Part shown: positions 1 through 11,900 of the stretch, one piece after another
Position numbering within the stretch: the first letter of the stretch is position 1
How the letters are laid out: every line of letters begins with the position of its first letter
NCBI GenBank assembly: GCA_903813345.2
Contig: CAIIXF020000001.1
Span: forward strand, 47,943,885 to 48,007,884
Source: Owenia fusiformis
Taxonomy: Eukaryota; Annelida; Polychaeta; Sabellida; Oweniidae
Direction: 5' to 3'
Length of the DNA: 64,000 nucleotides
The notes under the pieces: generated by a model
The model's input: the letters and a program-made list of their open reading frames with translations, nothing else
What the model was told of the DNA's origin: nothing
Databases searched by the model: none
Made by a program: the position numbers and the translations under genes

Positions 1-196
1 CAAATGAATAGGCGCAGTGCATGGCAAAATATGTAAGGTCTTCTAGTATTTTTTGAACTGATACGCTTCTAAGATATGAGATCTATTATAAAAGGCGCAT
101 CATCATCATCATCATCAACGTGCAAAAGTCAATGTTTTTGCTATAAATCAGGCAACAATGGTCTACACGACCTGTAATAAATAGGTATGAGGGGCG

Positions 197-1000
197 TTAT
201 TAGAGAATTTTCGTTATAAGTTTTTTAAAAACTTATACGTATACTTATACTTATAAACCCAATAAACAAGGTGTTTCATAATTTTCTAATTCGTCGGGAA
301 ATATCTCCTAGGACTGTAATAAAAAGGGCCAATGGCATACCATCCGTACCCCCTTGATGTAAAGCATGTTTAGTTGTGTCATATGTGTTTTCTAGAATCA
401 AATAGGCTGATATAGCACACGGGTTTTACAGATTTATCTACTCTCAAATATATTTTTTGTAGATGATCGTTTTGAATCACCTTGTAGAAATAACGAAGGG
501 AGAATTAGTTCAGCTAATGAATGAGTCGAGCTATTTGATTGGATACTATGCCTATTCAGCCGATTAATTTTAATAAGCCATTCTGGTCAGTAGGTCCACA
601 CATATACTATGCGGAGATCCAACTCTGTAAGTTTATAATCTGCGTATAAAGGCCCTTTTATACGTAAAAACTTAAAAATTGACCTTATAATTTCATGAGA
701 ACTTTGAAATGATCGACTCGTTCGTGTAGTGATTCACTTTAAAGGGTCTTGTTTATCGTACACTACAAGGACCCGTCAACTAGAATTTAGTTTATCGTAT
801 TCATAATTGACACTAGCAAAGGACATTGTATTCGCAGTCCCTAGTTGATGATGAAGCTTGACTATATCGGGAATAGTAATGCCCCACTTGGTACAGATTA
901 TGAAAATCAATTTGAATTGATTTTAGTTCGACAAGACCCTTTAAACTATAAGTATACGTATAAGTTTTTGAAACAACTTATAACGAAAATTCTCTATTAT
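197..1000. mobile_element. Inverted-repeat DNA element, about 0.8 kb
   Basis: The two ends are about 50-bp terminal inverted repeats: the left arm (197-246, TTATTAGAGAATTTTCGTTA then an ACTTATACGTATACTTA stretch) is the near-perfect reverse complement of 950-1000. There is no recognisable transposase, and the 87-codon reading frame at 845-1108 overlaps the right arm, so I do not call it a gene. Much of the interior and the right arm recurs at 49256-49810, showing an interspersed family. A 220-bp MITE lies inside it at 266-485. Confidence 0.75.
266..485. mobile_element. Short MITE nested in the inverted-repeat element
   Basis: The ends ACAAGGTGTTTCATA and TTTGAATCACCTTGT form imperfect terminal inverted repeats. 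A second copy of nearly the same length sits at 49039-49255, with ends ACAAGGTGTTTCATA and TATGAAACACCCTGT. The shared interior includes a TCTAGAAT..AAATAGGCT stretch. Non-coding and non-autonomous. Confidence 0.7.
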
Positions 1001-1439
1001 CACAACACTGACATTGCTCCCTTTTTAAAGTTGTTTCAAAGCGTTATATGTAAATGGGCGTGTGGAAGGCCCGTGGGTGGCAATAAAATAACTCGAACTT
1101 CAAATTAAAATATATATAAAATAGTATATTTCAAACTTCAATGTTTAAAATACAATGCTCTGTAATGTACAACATGAACTCTTACAGCAACTACTGACAA
1201 GCCAACACCCAATGCAAACTCAGCTACATGTGAGTGAGAAAGACCATATAGGGGAACAATAGATATATAAAACTGACACAGTTTGCATAGTTGAATAACT
1301 CAAGGTGAAAAGTGAACATGGTATTAAAAGAGTAAAACTGCAAACAACCTACTTAGGGACCTGTTATATTGAGATGAATAGGTATTGATTAATATGAACA
1401 GTAATAATATAAAATGTGAAAATGACCATGTTACATATA

Positions 1440-1690
1440 CAAAAAATAACCCCATTGTTACAAAATCACAAAAAGTGAAATATCTATTCTTGTATTGCAT
1501 TTTCTTTCACTAGACATTTTTTGATTTGCATTGCTATTAGATACATTTTAAGGGTGATATGAAAATTGAACCACGAAAACAGATGTACTTTAAGTTAAAG
1601 GGAACTTTCTACCATACCCGCCATGCTATCTGACCCGAACGAGCCACCTTGTGGTGAGATTGGTAACTACCTGCTCGCATCTGCGTTATT
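1440..1690 (-). repeat. Interspersed repeat, minus-orientation copy
   Basis: Segments such as ACAAAATCACAAAAAGTGAAAT (1461 on) and the block with GAACGAGCCACCTTGTGGTG (1635 on) recur in reverse orientation around 50455-51250. Non-coding and without clear ends; a dispersed repeat fragment. Confidence 0.55.
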
Positions 1691-1731
1691 ACGCAGAGAC
1701 ATAAACGTATACACAAGGAAACGATAGGAGA

Positions 1732-1889
1732 TAATTATAGGATATCCTATGATTTTGAGGAATATCATTTTTATCTACGAGGTGATATTGATATCTGCAC
1801 GAGAGAGCGAAGCGAAGGAGTGCATATATCAATATCACCGAGTAGATTAAAATGATATTCTGAAAAAAATCATAGGATGTTCTTATTAT
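1732..1889. repeat. Large imperfect hairpin
   Basis: The left arm (1732-1795, containing TATCCTATGATTTTGAGGAA) pairs with the right arm (1824-1889, containing GAAAAAAATCATAGGATG). The loop is a purine-rich GAGAGAGCGAAGCGAAGGAG stretch. This is a foldback or MITE structure without coding capacity. Confidence 0.65.
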
Positions 1890-1980
1890 CCTACACTTAC
1901 AAGGTGTGTACTGAATGTATGATATCATTGTAAAATTAATTTCATGCCTAATAGAGTCAATTTGGCGGAAATCAACAAGC

Positions 1981-2075
1981 GGAGTATATCGTCACAATAT
2001 CCTCCGCATATTGGGTTTTCTGGAGTATATCGTCACGATATCCTCCGCCCGGAGTATATCGTAACGATATCCTCC
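1981..2075. repeat. Three near-identical 25-bp palindromes
   Basis: Copies at 1981-2005, 2022-2046 and 2051-2075 each read GGAGTATATCGT, one base, then ACGATATCCTCC or a one-base variant (the first copy has ACAATAT). Each is close to self-complementary. Spacers are 16 and 4 bases. It may be the remains of tandem short hairpin elements or a protein-binding array; no gene lies next to it. Confidence 0.7.
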
Positions 2076-2704
2076 GGATGTTCATTTTGCCAATAAATAT
2101 CAAATTTATTTTTTCATGTTATTATACATTTAGTACACTAAGTGTAGGATAACCTATTTTATCTCTGTATACATTTTAACTTTAATACATCGTTGAATCG
2201 AATTTGTCCAAAGGTCTTGAAACGTAAAATACCTAAATATTTATCTTAGACCTTGGGATGACCTTGTACAAGAAACATTAATGTTGACCTCGGTTCATCT
2301 AATCATAATTCGCCAAGGGCCATAGTATCATCAAACGCCAAATACCTAGACATTGATCGTTTACTTGGATTTAAATAAGGAGTATGATTTTAAAATTGGC
2401 TAGGTCGTGGTTAAGCAACAATAGTATGTTCGAAATACCGCTATGTAATGCCTGGATCACATTTGCTGCGAGTATTTTGTTCAAAATTGAATACATTTCT
2501 GAACACAATACTCAATCGGCTCAAATACTCAATAATCAATTTAAACCTTGACTGTTCTCCAGAAAGCAATAAGCTGACATATATCATATTTTACATTTTA
2601 ATACAACTGAAAAGATAATAAATGTTTTAATATAAAGTTGACGTAGTTATAAATGTTTTCAGCGTAAAATCAAAGCACAACCATATAATTAAAAACATTA
2701 CGCT

Positions 2705-3690
2705 GTGATTCCAACTGGATACAACTGACGAGTTGTATTTAGGTGGCCTAAAGTGCTGCTTATTTTTTCGTGAAGCCACTCAGTAAAATTACGATTTCTC
2801 TCAACCCTGATGTTCAATCAACATCATTCGAGTATCTATATGTTCCTGACACGTTCGGGCATCCGGTTATGACAACGTCTACCCAATGTTTGCACGAGAA
2901 ATTTACGTAATTCATGACTGAAATCGGGAAGACAAAAATATGTGATATTCTTTCAGAATTGTTTATAATAACTATTTACAAAAACGTTCCCGAGACACAA
3001 TCCATTTAGGTAGGGTTTGTTTTAAAGTCGAAAAGCCCCAATAAGACAATACAAACCCAGATTAAACCCAGAAGAATGCAGATTTCATGTAATGATTTAC
3101 GTTCATGTAAACAAGGAAAGTACATATAATCCCCATATAAAACACTGGCCTACGTGACATGTAAACACAGGTTCAAATTGAAATATAGAAAATTTTCAAC
3201 ATAGCATTTGCTTCTGTGTTCTGTATGCCCCTCTACCTGCTAATAAGGCAATGTATCTTCAAATAAAACCTTAGCCAAGTAGATAAGGGTCTCTGGAACA
3301 CTTTTGTAAATAGTTTTCACAAGCAATTTTATTCCCGGACGCCCAAACGTGTCAGGAACACATATATATTTGAATGATCTTGATTGGACATCAGGTTGCA
3401 GAGAAATCGTATTTTTACTGAGTGGATTATTGAATTTCATAGATCTAGAGGCCCTTCAGGAGTGGAAAACCTTAAATTATCAGAGATTAATGTTTCCAAA
3501 CTGTTTTGAAACAAACTAACGTCTTGTTTTCAACCTACACCTTGCTCCTTTCTGTCGTATTTAATAAAACAAAAATAGTATATCACGGAGGGATACGAAC
3601 CACTCACATGAGACTTGGTTATTCACTAGCGCCATAGGCGTTCTACTATTCTGGATACAACTGACGAGTCGTATTTAAGTGGAGACAAAA
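2705..3690. repeat. Foldback repeat with inverted duplicated arms
   Basis: Sequence at about 2770-2990 is repeated in reverse orientation at about 3205-3440; both contain a (C/T)CCTGACACGTTCGGGC-like core. In addition CTGGATACAACTGACGAG occurs at both 2715 and 3651 as a direct repeat. An apparent 66-codon minus frame at 3240-3440 lies entirely in one arm and is not a gene. Non-autonomous repeat. Confidence 0.55.
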
Positions 3691-3749
3691 GTGAGGATCA
3701 TTTTGAATTGACGCTCGGTATAAATATATAATACTTTTGTTCTTTCATA

Positions 3750-3828
3750 TCGGTAGCTCGTTGGCCTAATGGTTAGCGTGCCTGGCTTCCATAGTCTAGG
3801 TTAGTTGATCGAGACCCGTTCATGTCGA
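3750..3828 (+). repeat. tRNA-like sequence, probable SINE head
   Basis: It has an A-box-like block (TTGGCCTAATGGTTAGCG), a B-box-like block (TTGATCGAGACCC) and acceptor-like ends (TCGGTA / TGTCGA) that pair with wobble. CCTGG and CTAGG can form an anticodon stem, but the loop is 10 bases instead of 7. This makes a functional tRNA unlikely and a tRNA-derived SINE or pseudogene likely. It is followed by a non-tRNA body with an internal duplication (3877 on and 4027 on). Confidence 0.6.
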
Positions 3829-3876
3829 ACTTTTTGATTTGCTTGTTGTCAAGATATAATAAGTAGGGCAAAATCC

Positions 3877-4092
3877 AGAAAAAGTAGATCAAAAATACTC
3901 CAATGGAGTATAAAATTGTCACCAGGATTCCGGAATGAGACGAATGTTAACTCGTGAAATCTCGGTAGATAAGGTAGGTCAGAAAATCCGGATTAATCCG
4001 AACAAGGTTCGGGAATTTCCGTCATAAGAAGTAGGTCAAAAATACTCCAATGGAGTATAAAATTGTCACCAGGATTCCGAAATACGACGAAT
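3877..4092 (+). repeat. Direct repeat of about 64 bp (SINE body/tail)
   Basis: Copies at 3877-3945 and 4027-4092 share GTAG(A/G)TCAAAAATACTCCA, then a TGGAGTATAAAATTGTCACC stretch and AGGATTCCG. They directly follow the tRNA-like block and are probably part of the same retroposon. Confidence 0.6.
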
Positions 4093-4275
4093 CGAATCGG
4101 CAAACTTCGGTACAATAATGAAGTGCATAAAAATCGTGAAACAGGTGTCAGGGGCTTCCCCTCATCTTTCCATAAATGGTTCTAAAAGCCTTATATGGAT
4201 CTATCACGTGACATTCAAAATGACGTTCCTATATGGTTCTATGGGCCTTATATGGATGTTTCGAACACGTGACCA

Positions 4276-4770
4276 AATCAAAATCAAAATCAAAATCAAA
4301 ATTTTACCTTGACCATTGGATGGGATTTCATAGAAAATATCAAAGAAAACATATTCTCGTGATCCTTAAATCACTTAAATTCGATCATTTTATCTTCACC
4401 CCTTGATGGAATTTTATGAAAGAAGTTATGAAAACACATCATCATGTAAGGGTTTTCACCTAAATTAGCTCGTTTTATCTTGACCCTTCAATTGAATTTC
4501 ATTGAAAAATGTTTCATGAAAAATATCATGTTATGATTTGTATTTAAATAAGACCGTTTCATTTAAATACTTGCTGGATAATATTTCATAAAAAATGCAC
4601 TTTAAAAATATTTCAGGATTTGCCTTAATTTATCAATGTAATGTAAGTATTAGATTGACTCTCAAATAGGGTTCTATTTTAACTTTTTTATTGAAATTAA
4701 TACTAGGCAGGACTCACTCTCTAAATAGCTAATAAAAATTCAACCCTTGGATGTGATTTCGTTGAAAAAA
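4276..4770 (+). repeat. Degenerate tandem repeat, period about 75-95 bp
   Basis: After a short (AAAATC)n run at 4276-4303, a motif TTTTA(C/T)CTTGACC followed by GATGGGATTTCATAGAAAA recurs in diverged form near 4302, 4388, 4481, 4560 and 4735. This is an old minisatellite downstream (3' side) of the last visible protease exon. No coding signal was seen. Confidence 0.5.
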
Positions 4771-4957
4771 AAATATGTCAAGTCCAGAATCAAATGATTT
4801 GTCCAGAACCTCTTAAGATCCTGTTGTAAGCATTTGTTGTCCTTATTCCCAGGTGCAGGGTAGCAGCAATTATACAAACTGTGACAATGATTCCCTTGGA
4901 CAATATTTTATTTTACATCGGTGTCTATGGTTTCAATATATCAAATTCAAGTCGTAC

Positions 4958-5949
4958 CTGGCATGCATCTATACCACCATCTTCATAGCCTGCACATATC
5001 ATCTTTTGCTGGTGAATCAGTTCGACTTCTTTCTTGTGTGGAGGAGCATGTAGTTTCTGACATGTTTCATGATCAACGAGGACCTGTTTTCCCTGTCTCA
5101 GATTCTCCACAAGGACGTTCCCTCCTTAATTAATAGTGAGATTGAGATAAGGTCACCACAAATGCATCATTTGTTAAATCAATAATTATTATGCTATTTA
5201 ACATTTAGATTAAAGTTAACATCCTAAAATGGTACGCGTTTCAATATGAGTAACACGTTTTTGGCTTTAAATCATTGGTGTATGAATATGTATTATGTCC
5301 CATCACGTGCATATACTGTACAGTGTACTTACCACTTTGAGAGAGCGGTTTTGAATATCCCCACCCCGTTACGTAACATTCTCGTGGATTTGTTGTATTT
5401 TGTTCCACCTTTGGAAGACATATAGGTCTCACGTAATCACCGAGTACCAAGGGTGTCTTTAACTTCAGCAAGCACACATCATCAGTCCCGAGTTCTTTGT
5501 CCCAACCTGGGTGTACTATCATCTTCTCAACGCCTACTAACTGAGCGTTGGGATCGGGTTGTTGTCTATGGGTAGTCCCCGCTCTTATGGAAAGGATGTT
5601 GGGGTCAGTTATTGGAGTCAACCCACCGGTCCTGAAAACCAAGCACTAGTAGTATCACCAATATTCTCATATTTTACACTTTTGAACAATTTGTAATCAT
5701 ATCTCTAGACCTTAATGTTGTTTTCAACATTTGTGCTTTTTGACAATAAATCATGCTGTTGAGCTTACTTATCAATACAATGAGCTGCGGTGACTACCCA
5801 GTTCTCGTTGAGGACACTGCCTCCGCAGTCATGCATGCTCCACCCTCTCAGTGAGATCTGCCAGGGCCAAGCCCCAGTGGCGGCTATATCGCCACCAACG
5901 ACAAACGGCAGGAAGTAGCTCAACTTTGGAGATCTAGTACCGCAGATTC
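4958..5949 (-). CDS. Protease exons 38-40: trypsin-like (S1) catalytic domain, without the Ser exon
   Basis: Exon 5769-5949 has the propeptide [19 protein letters not shown] and VVTAAHC (catalytic His). Exon 5333-5631 has [14 protein letters not shown] (catalytic Asp), VRPICLP and CYVTGWG. Exon 4958-5124 has [15 protein letters not shown], in which the Asp sits at the base of the S1 pocket, so Lys/Arg specificity is expected if the enzyme is active. The next residues (GDSGG) should start a further exon below 4957, and I found none down to base 1. The residue before VVGG is Phe, not Lys/Arg. Confidence 0.85.
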
Positions 5950-8900
5950 CTATAATGCAATTTGCAACCACGGTATATCAAAGCTCAAAGCCCGAAGAAT
6001 TATTAACTTGAGTCGATTCCTTCACTAGTTCAGTGTTACCGATCACTCAACATATGTTGTCTTGTCTTAGGGCTGCCCACTAGATTGTGAGTGTATCAGC
6101 AAATCACACCATACAACAACTATGTGGTGCCTATATCTATTATATAGAAAAATTTGGTTCTCAGTTTTGATCATTAAAAAATACACATCGGTGCAATAAT
6201 TATGGTTGAATAATTTGTATAAATATTAACCTTTATCTTCGCATTCGATTACAAGTGCCTGTGTGCAACCGGGTCTGCAATAAAAACATGACACAAAATA
6301 AATCCATTTGAATTACTTTTTGTTTCTTTGTTCGAGTTCGAAGGTTTTGTGAATTTGTGGAGTGATACATTATTCGTATTTGTTGTTTCAGTGATGATAC
6401 AATGTCCAATGGGCACAATTGTAACATCTGATAATAAGCATGGAAATATAGAGTCGATATAGCTAAGTAATAATCAAATAGTTGAAGGCTGTATTTCAAA
6501 TGTTCCCCTTTGTAGCATCTTAACATGGTGGGTATTTCATAAGTATATCTAAATGTTCTCTGTCAACGGAGTTTAACGTTTGGTCACATTACTATAAAAG
6601 TATTACATGAAACAATTCTGATTTGACACTACTTATACCTCGACGAAGGGATGAGATAGTGATGCTTTGGTGTTGAGGTCAGTATGACCAGATCAGTAGT
6701 CCTTGGAACACTAATAGAAGATACCATAGGTCTGAAAATAAACAAATAACATTGTTTGATCTGAAGAATGTTCCACAGTATTTTGATAAGAACTCATGAT
6801 CATTTTATATGCTGTTCAGCTTGGTATATCAGCCATTCTTGAAATGTACTATAGCGAAGAAATAAACATTGAAAGTAGGTAACAGGCCTCTAGTCTTATT
6901 GATTGATTGTTGCTACATATGAAAAAGTAGTTTTCTACAAAAGCGGTGTAGTTGATTTATAGCAAAATATTAAAATGGATGTATTAACTAACCCTTTATC
7001 TAAAAGATGGCAGATCATATTCCCAATAGTATCACTGTATGCCGAGTCTTTACATATTGGTGTCCACTGACCTTGGTAGTAGACTTCCACCGTCTCCTTG
7101 CTATTCTGAACTGAAATAAGTGTTGCATGACTTTTAATAATATTGATAAAATTTCACCAAAAACAATTCGAGGAGAGTGAAGCATTGCAAAATAACCAGC
7201 ACGCAGTGTGGCACTTTTAGAATAAAGCCAAAATGTTCCTGATGGATACTTCGGGCCTCTTGTTACTAGATAGTGGCCATCCCTGTTTTCGTATTTTTTT
7301 TAATTAAATCCCTTTGGTATTGGATCCGTAATAATCACAGATTAAACTGAAATCAATTATGTTCAGTTTGTTATTCCAAGTCATCCACTCTCATAATTAA
7401 TGTATGAAGCTTAATGCATGGTGATATCCCATTTGAAAGCACTTTGGACGTGAGTAGAATCGGGAAGAGATACTCACAGCAAAGGTGTTCATCCGATTCA
7501 TCCCTGCAATGAATAATTCCATCACATCTGATACTGTTAGCATCTGGGATGCACTGGTCTCCACTATCACAGGGGAACTCATCAGTCATGCAAACTGAAT
7601 CGAAAATCAACGAGTTAATGTAGTTCTATATTTCTTAATATAATGAGCTGAAATTGAATACCTCAAAATGTTGCATTTTAAAGCAATGAAAATTAAATGA
7701 CATATAATGCGATCCTCGGAGAATGTTATTCAGTCACATACATTCATTTGTTCATCAAATATATCTGCATTTCTACACACAATTTTCATTGCAAAGGCCA
7801 TTCATGTTTTGAACAATATATAGCCCCGAGGCTGTGGTTTGAGTCTTGTGAGCTCCTCGTGTCAACTCATACACGACGAAATACCATATTTTCTTATATC
7901 GTTAGGGATGGTTGAAACTATTCTTTACCTGAGCATCCGTCCTCATCGTCGTTTGAGGGACAGTCCTTGTTACTGTCACACAGCCACTCTCTCTTAATAC
8001 AACGTGTAGAGTTCTTGCATTGGTACTCGTCATCGGTACATGCTATAAACACACAAATACTGATATAAATGCTTCTTAGAATGGAGGAATCACATTCTTA
8101 GAATGGAAGAAGCCAGTACATCATCGTGTACTTGTTTTGATGTCATCATTATAATTTCGGGCAGACGTTTTTTCTCATTTTCAAAAACTGATATTTCTTG
8201 ATTTTAATTGCTATCTGCAAAGTTTGATATCGTGTCGTATTTCCAGCCAATATAGTACATTAGTTTCATTGGTACACCATATTGAGTTCGTATTTTGTTT
8301 TGTGTTAAAAACAAACGCCAAAACATGAACAATTTGAGTAAGTAACACATCCAAATGCAAACTTTCCAGTGTTACTCCACTCATCTCACAATTTCAATTG
8401 ACTAAAATAATTCAACTAGCTTCATCAAAGTTCCAATTGTTTTACTCACTGCAGTTGCTCTCATCTGACTCGTCAAAGCAGTTGTCTTCCTTGTTGCAAA
8501 CCAAATAGTTGGAGATACATCTGCCATTGCCACACAAGAACTTTCCCTCGCAAACATTATCTATATCACAGAATTGCATTTATGTAGCTTGAGTAGTTTA
8601 AAATAATTCAGCAGTGCAACTACCGCAAATCTAAGAAATATACATTATTATGAATAATGTACCTCCACATCCTTCCTCGTCGCTGTAATCTGCCTGCTTA
8701 CAGTCATGTCTACCGTCACATCTCAACTCTTCCCGTATGCACTGACCATGTGAACACTTGAACTCGTTATCGCGACATGCTATGGAAATGGATTTGAGAC
8801 AATTAAATGCAATAATTTCTGGAATGAATACTAAATCTTAATTCGTTTTTGAGTATGCGAATGAATTAATGCAAAGGCAGGAAAAAATAACCAGAAAATA

Positions 8901-11900
8901 AATCGAATTCGTACTTTAAACCTCTGATTTTTCCCCGAATTTCAAACGCCATTTATCATTTGATTTGAAATAATACTATTTATTAATCTAGCTTTAGGAC
9001 AAGTCATAGTCGGACCCAGACTCGTGTATGTCATGATATTTGTTAAGGTTTGTGAACGGTAGTGGTTGGCGTTAAAATGACTCACTGCAATTCTGGAGTT
9101 CATCCTCCCCATCGTGACAGTCGCTTACACCATTGCAAACCAAAGCCTTGTCGATAAACTTGCCAAATGAACACTTGAAGTGCCATTCTGGATAGTAGCC
9201 TGAAGTAGATGCATTTTTTGACAATATATAGTCCTGAATATCGTTACCATCAGTGTCAGAGCTTAGTAGAGTCTAGCATTTTGATCGGAGCCACTCTTTA
9301 TCTCAAGAGACTGTGGATCCCGCAATGCCAATGCGGGACTCTGATTAGGATAAATGAATTCGACATCTTTATGCTGATAAGATTAAAATGAGCCAAGGTA
9401 GCTGTCATGAGTTTTTCATTTGAAATAAATGCCAGGTCCTTATGAAACATATGTAACGAATACCTCAATAACGTAACATTTGATCTATGGCGACCGTACG
9501 GCGGTCGTAACTTCCAAAAATCTAGAGAAATATATAGCATACAATATGGAATATAGGGATAAGCAGTACGATTTGTAGATTTCCTATTGTGAAGCGTACG
9601 TCCATCGTAGAGCAAATGTGACCGGGACTTTAAGTGACTGTTATTAAATGGGTGTAGCTGAATTTAATTTTATCGACCGTATTTTCGATAATCTGATTGG
9701 TTAAGGCTAGACAGCTGTACATCTTTAACTAAGAGTTTTGATGAAGCAAAACCAAACTATTGAAAGGGGTAAAATATGATAAAATACAATAATGGACTAA
9801 TTGTATTATGAGATAACTGCACTAATTCAGAGCAATGCTACAACTGTACAGTGCCCTCGTGAACCCCATGTTACAGTAATTTCAATCACTCTTTTTGAAC
9901 GGTTTTACATCTCACATTTGCGGCTATAAAACTAGACGACTGATTGAGACTCACCACAACCTGGCGATTCATCTGAGTAGTCTCCACAATCGTTCCTAAC
10001 ACTGTAAGAACCTAAATTACAGTAAGCGTCAGCACCCACGCATACGTTGTTGTCGCACATAAATTCATTTTCGCCACATTCTATAATTATAATTATGATT
10101 ATATTAATTATGTAAAAAAAATTGTTTTAAGATTTCTTATAATGCACATATTTGTGTGTCCTGTTGTTACTCGTTTTCTATAATTGATTAATAAACTTGG
10201 CGATAAGTGGAAAATCATGGAAGCAAAATTAAACAAATGATACGATGATTTTTTCCTTTAAATAAAAAAAATTGCCAATGGTATAAAATTTCTTAAACAC
10301 TAACGTTTAACCAATACTGTATTGCAAAATGTACGTTTACCATGTAACTGTATTGTAATTTTTTTGCAATTGCTTTGACATGTTTTTTCTTCCCTGAAAT
10401 AAAAAATTAAATAAAAAAATTAAATAAAATTAATAAATAAAAAATAAATAAAAAACTTACGACAAACTTGCTCATCAATACTATCACCTAAGAAGCAGTC
10501 CACTTTCCCGTTACATACCAAGTCGTTGGCTATACAGTGACCACTATCACATCTGAACTGATCTTCAGTGCAAGCTAAATATATGGAAGTTAAAAGTATA
10601 TCATAGTACTAGATTATAGTATGTCGAGCGGGGTCGTTTGGTAAATGCTTTGTATAGTATATAATAAAACAACCCTTTTTATGTTGTCATGCTTTTTCAT
10701 TTATATTTTCATTTGTACTATCAATGTGGAATTGTGGATTCTTTCTGAGCTTACAACTCTGGTAATTTTAAGTCAAGCTTGTGAAATGATTGGCAAGAAT
10801 GGCAAATAATGAATTACTTTGGTTAGTTTAATTCATATTATTCTTGATATGGGCATGGGCTTTCAATCTATTGAATGCCCATGATATGGGTCAAAATCAT
10901 GCGTTTTGTTTCTTAAATATGTTACCACTTTTGGTGACCAAATGTAAGACTGAATTCTGACTATCACCGGGTGAATGTCTTCGTATTTCAATACGATTAC
11001 AACAATACGAAACAGATGTGCAAACTGTTGGCAAATCTGAATATTTTAAACGTATTTATCAATTACTCACTGCACCCATATTCATCAGTCAAGTCGACAC
11101 AGTCGAAAGAACCATCACATACTTTGGCTGCATCTAAACATAGACCGTCGCCACATTGGTGTTGACTGTCACTACTGCAAGGTACAGCTGCAACAAGAAA
11201 CTAGTTTAAATGGAACTCTTGTGGACATTGTCTTAATTTTACAATGGAAAGGGTCTACAAAGGTAAAATGTATAAATGTGTAACTTTGAAGGAAAAAGTA
11301 AGTTTTGTCACATTTTGTAAAATGACGCTTTTCAGATGTTTATATGCAAAATGGGACTGATTTTATTGATAAAATCATTATACGTCAAAAACCATCATCA
11401 GCCTTATCATATTCCAGAAAAGTGAAGGGTATTAGAAAATATTATTGACATTTCAAATATGTGTGTACTACTGTTGGATCTGGAAGAGGGTGGGGGTAGA
11501 CTGCTCATTCTCGTTTATGCTTTATGTTTACATTTAGGAAATACACATTTTATCATACTCACCACAGTTCAATTCATCTGATCCATCCATACAATCATTG
11601 TGTCTGTCACATTTCAGATTTTTATGTATACATTGGTTATTAGCACAAGTAAACCCATGGGTGCAGTCTGGAACATATCAACATATTTCTTGAATCTGAT
11701 ATGTACAAAGGATGGGTATCGATATGGTGAACTTTTTGGACACACGTTTCTCTTCCAGTAATCAAAAAATTCTGAAAATTTTCTCTCAATATTGTAATTG
11801 AACAAAGGAAAGTTTGGTTGATCTAAAAAAGTATCTTGTTAATGAAATAAAAGGGTTGTCTTAATTTTTTATCTATTTTGGGTTTGGGGGTTTTTGTTTT

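Noticed and set aside
845-1108. 87-codon plus-strand frame
   Set aside because: Lies across the right arm of an inverted-repeat element; no family resemblance.
1981-2075. CRISPR array
   Set aside because: Only three palindromes with spacers of 16 and 4 bases, in a eukaryotic genome.
3240-3440. 66-codon minus-strand frame
   Set aside because: It is one arm of a foldback repeat whose partner at 2770-2990 has broken frames.
3750-3828. Functional tRNA gene
   Set aside because: 10-base anticodon loop, weak T-arm pairing and a SINE-like tail.
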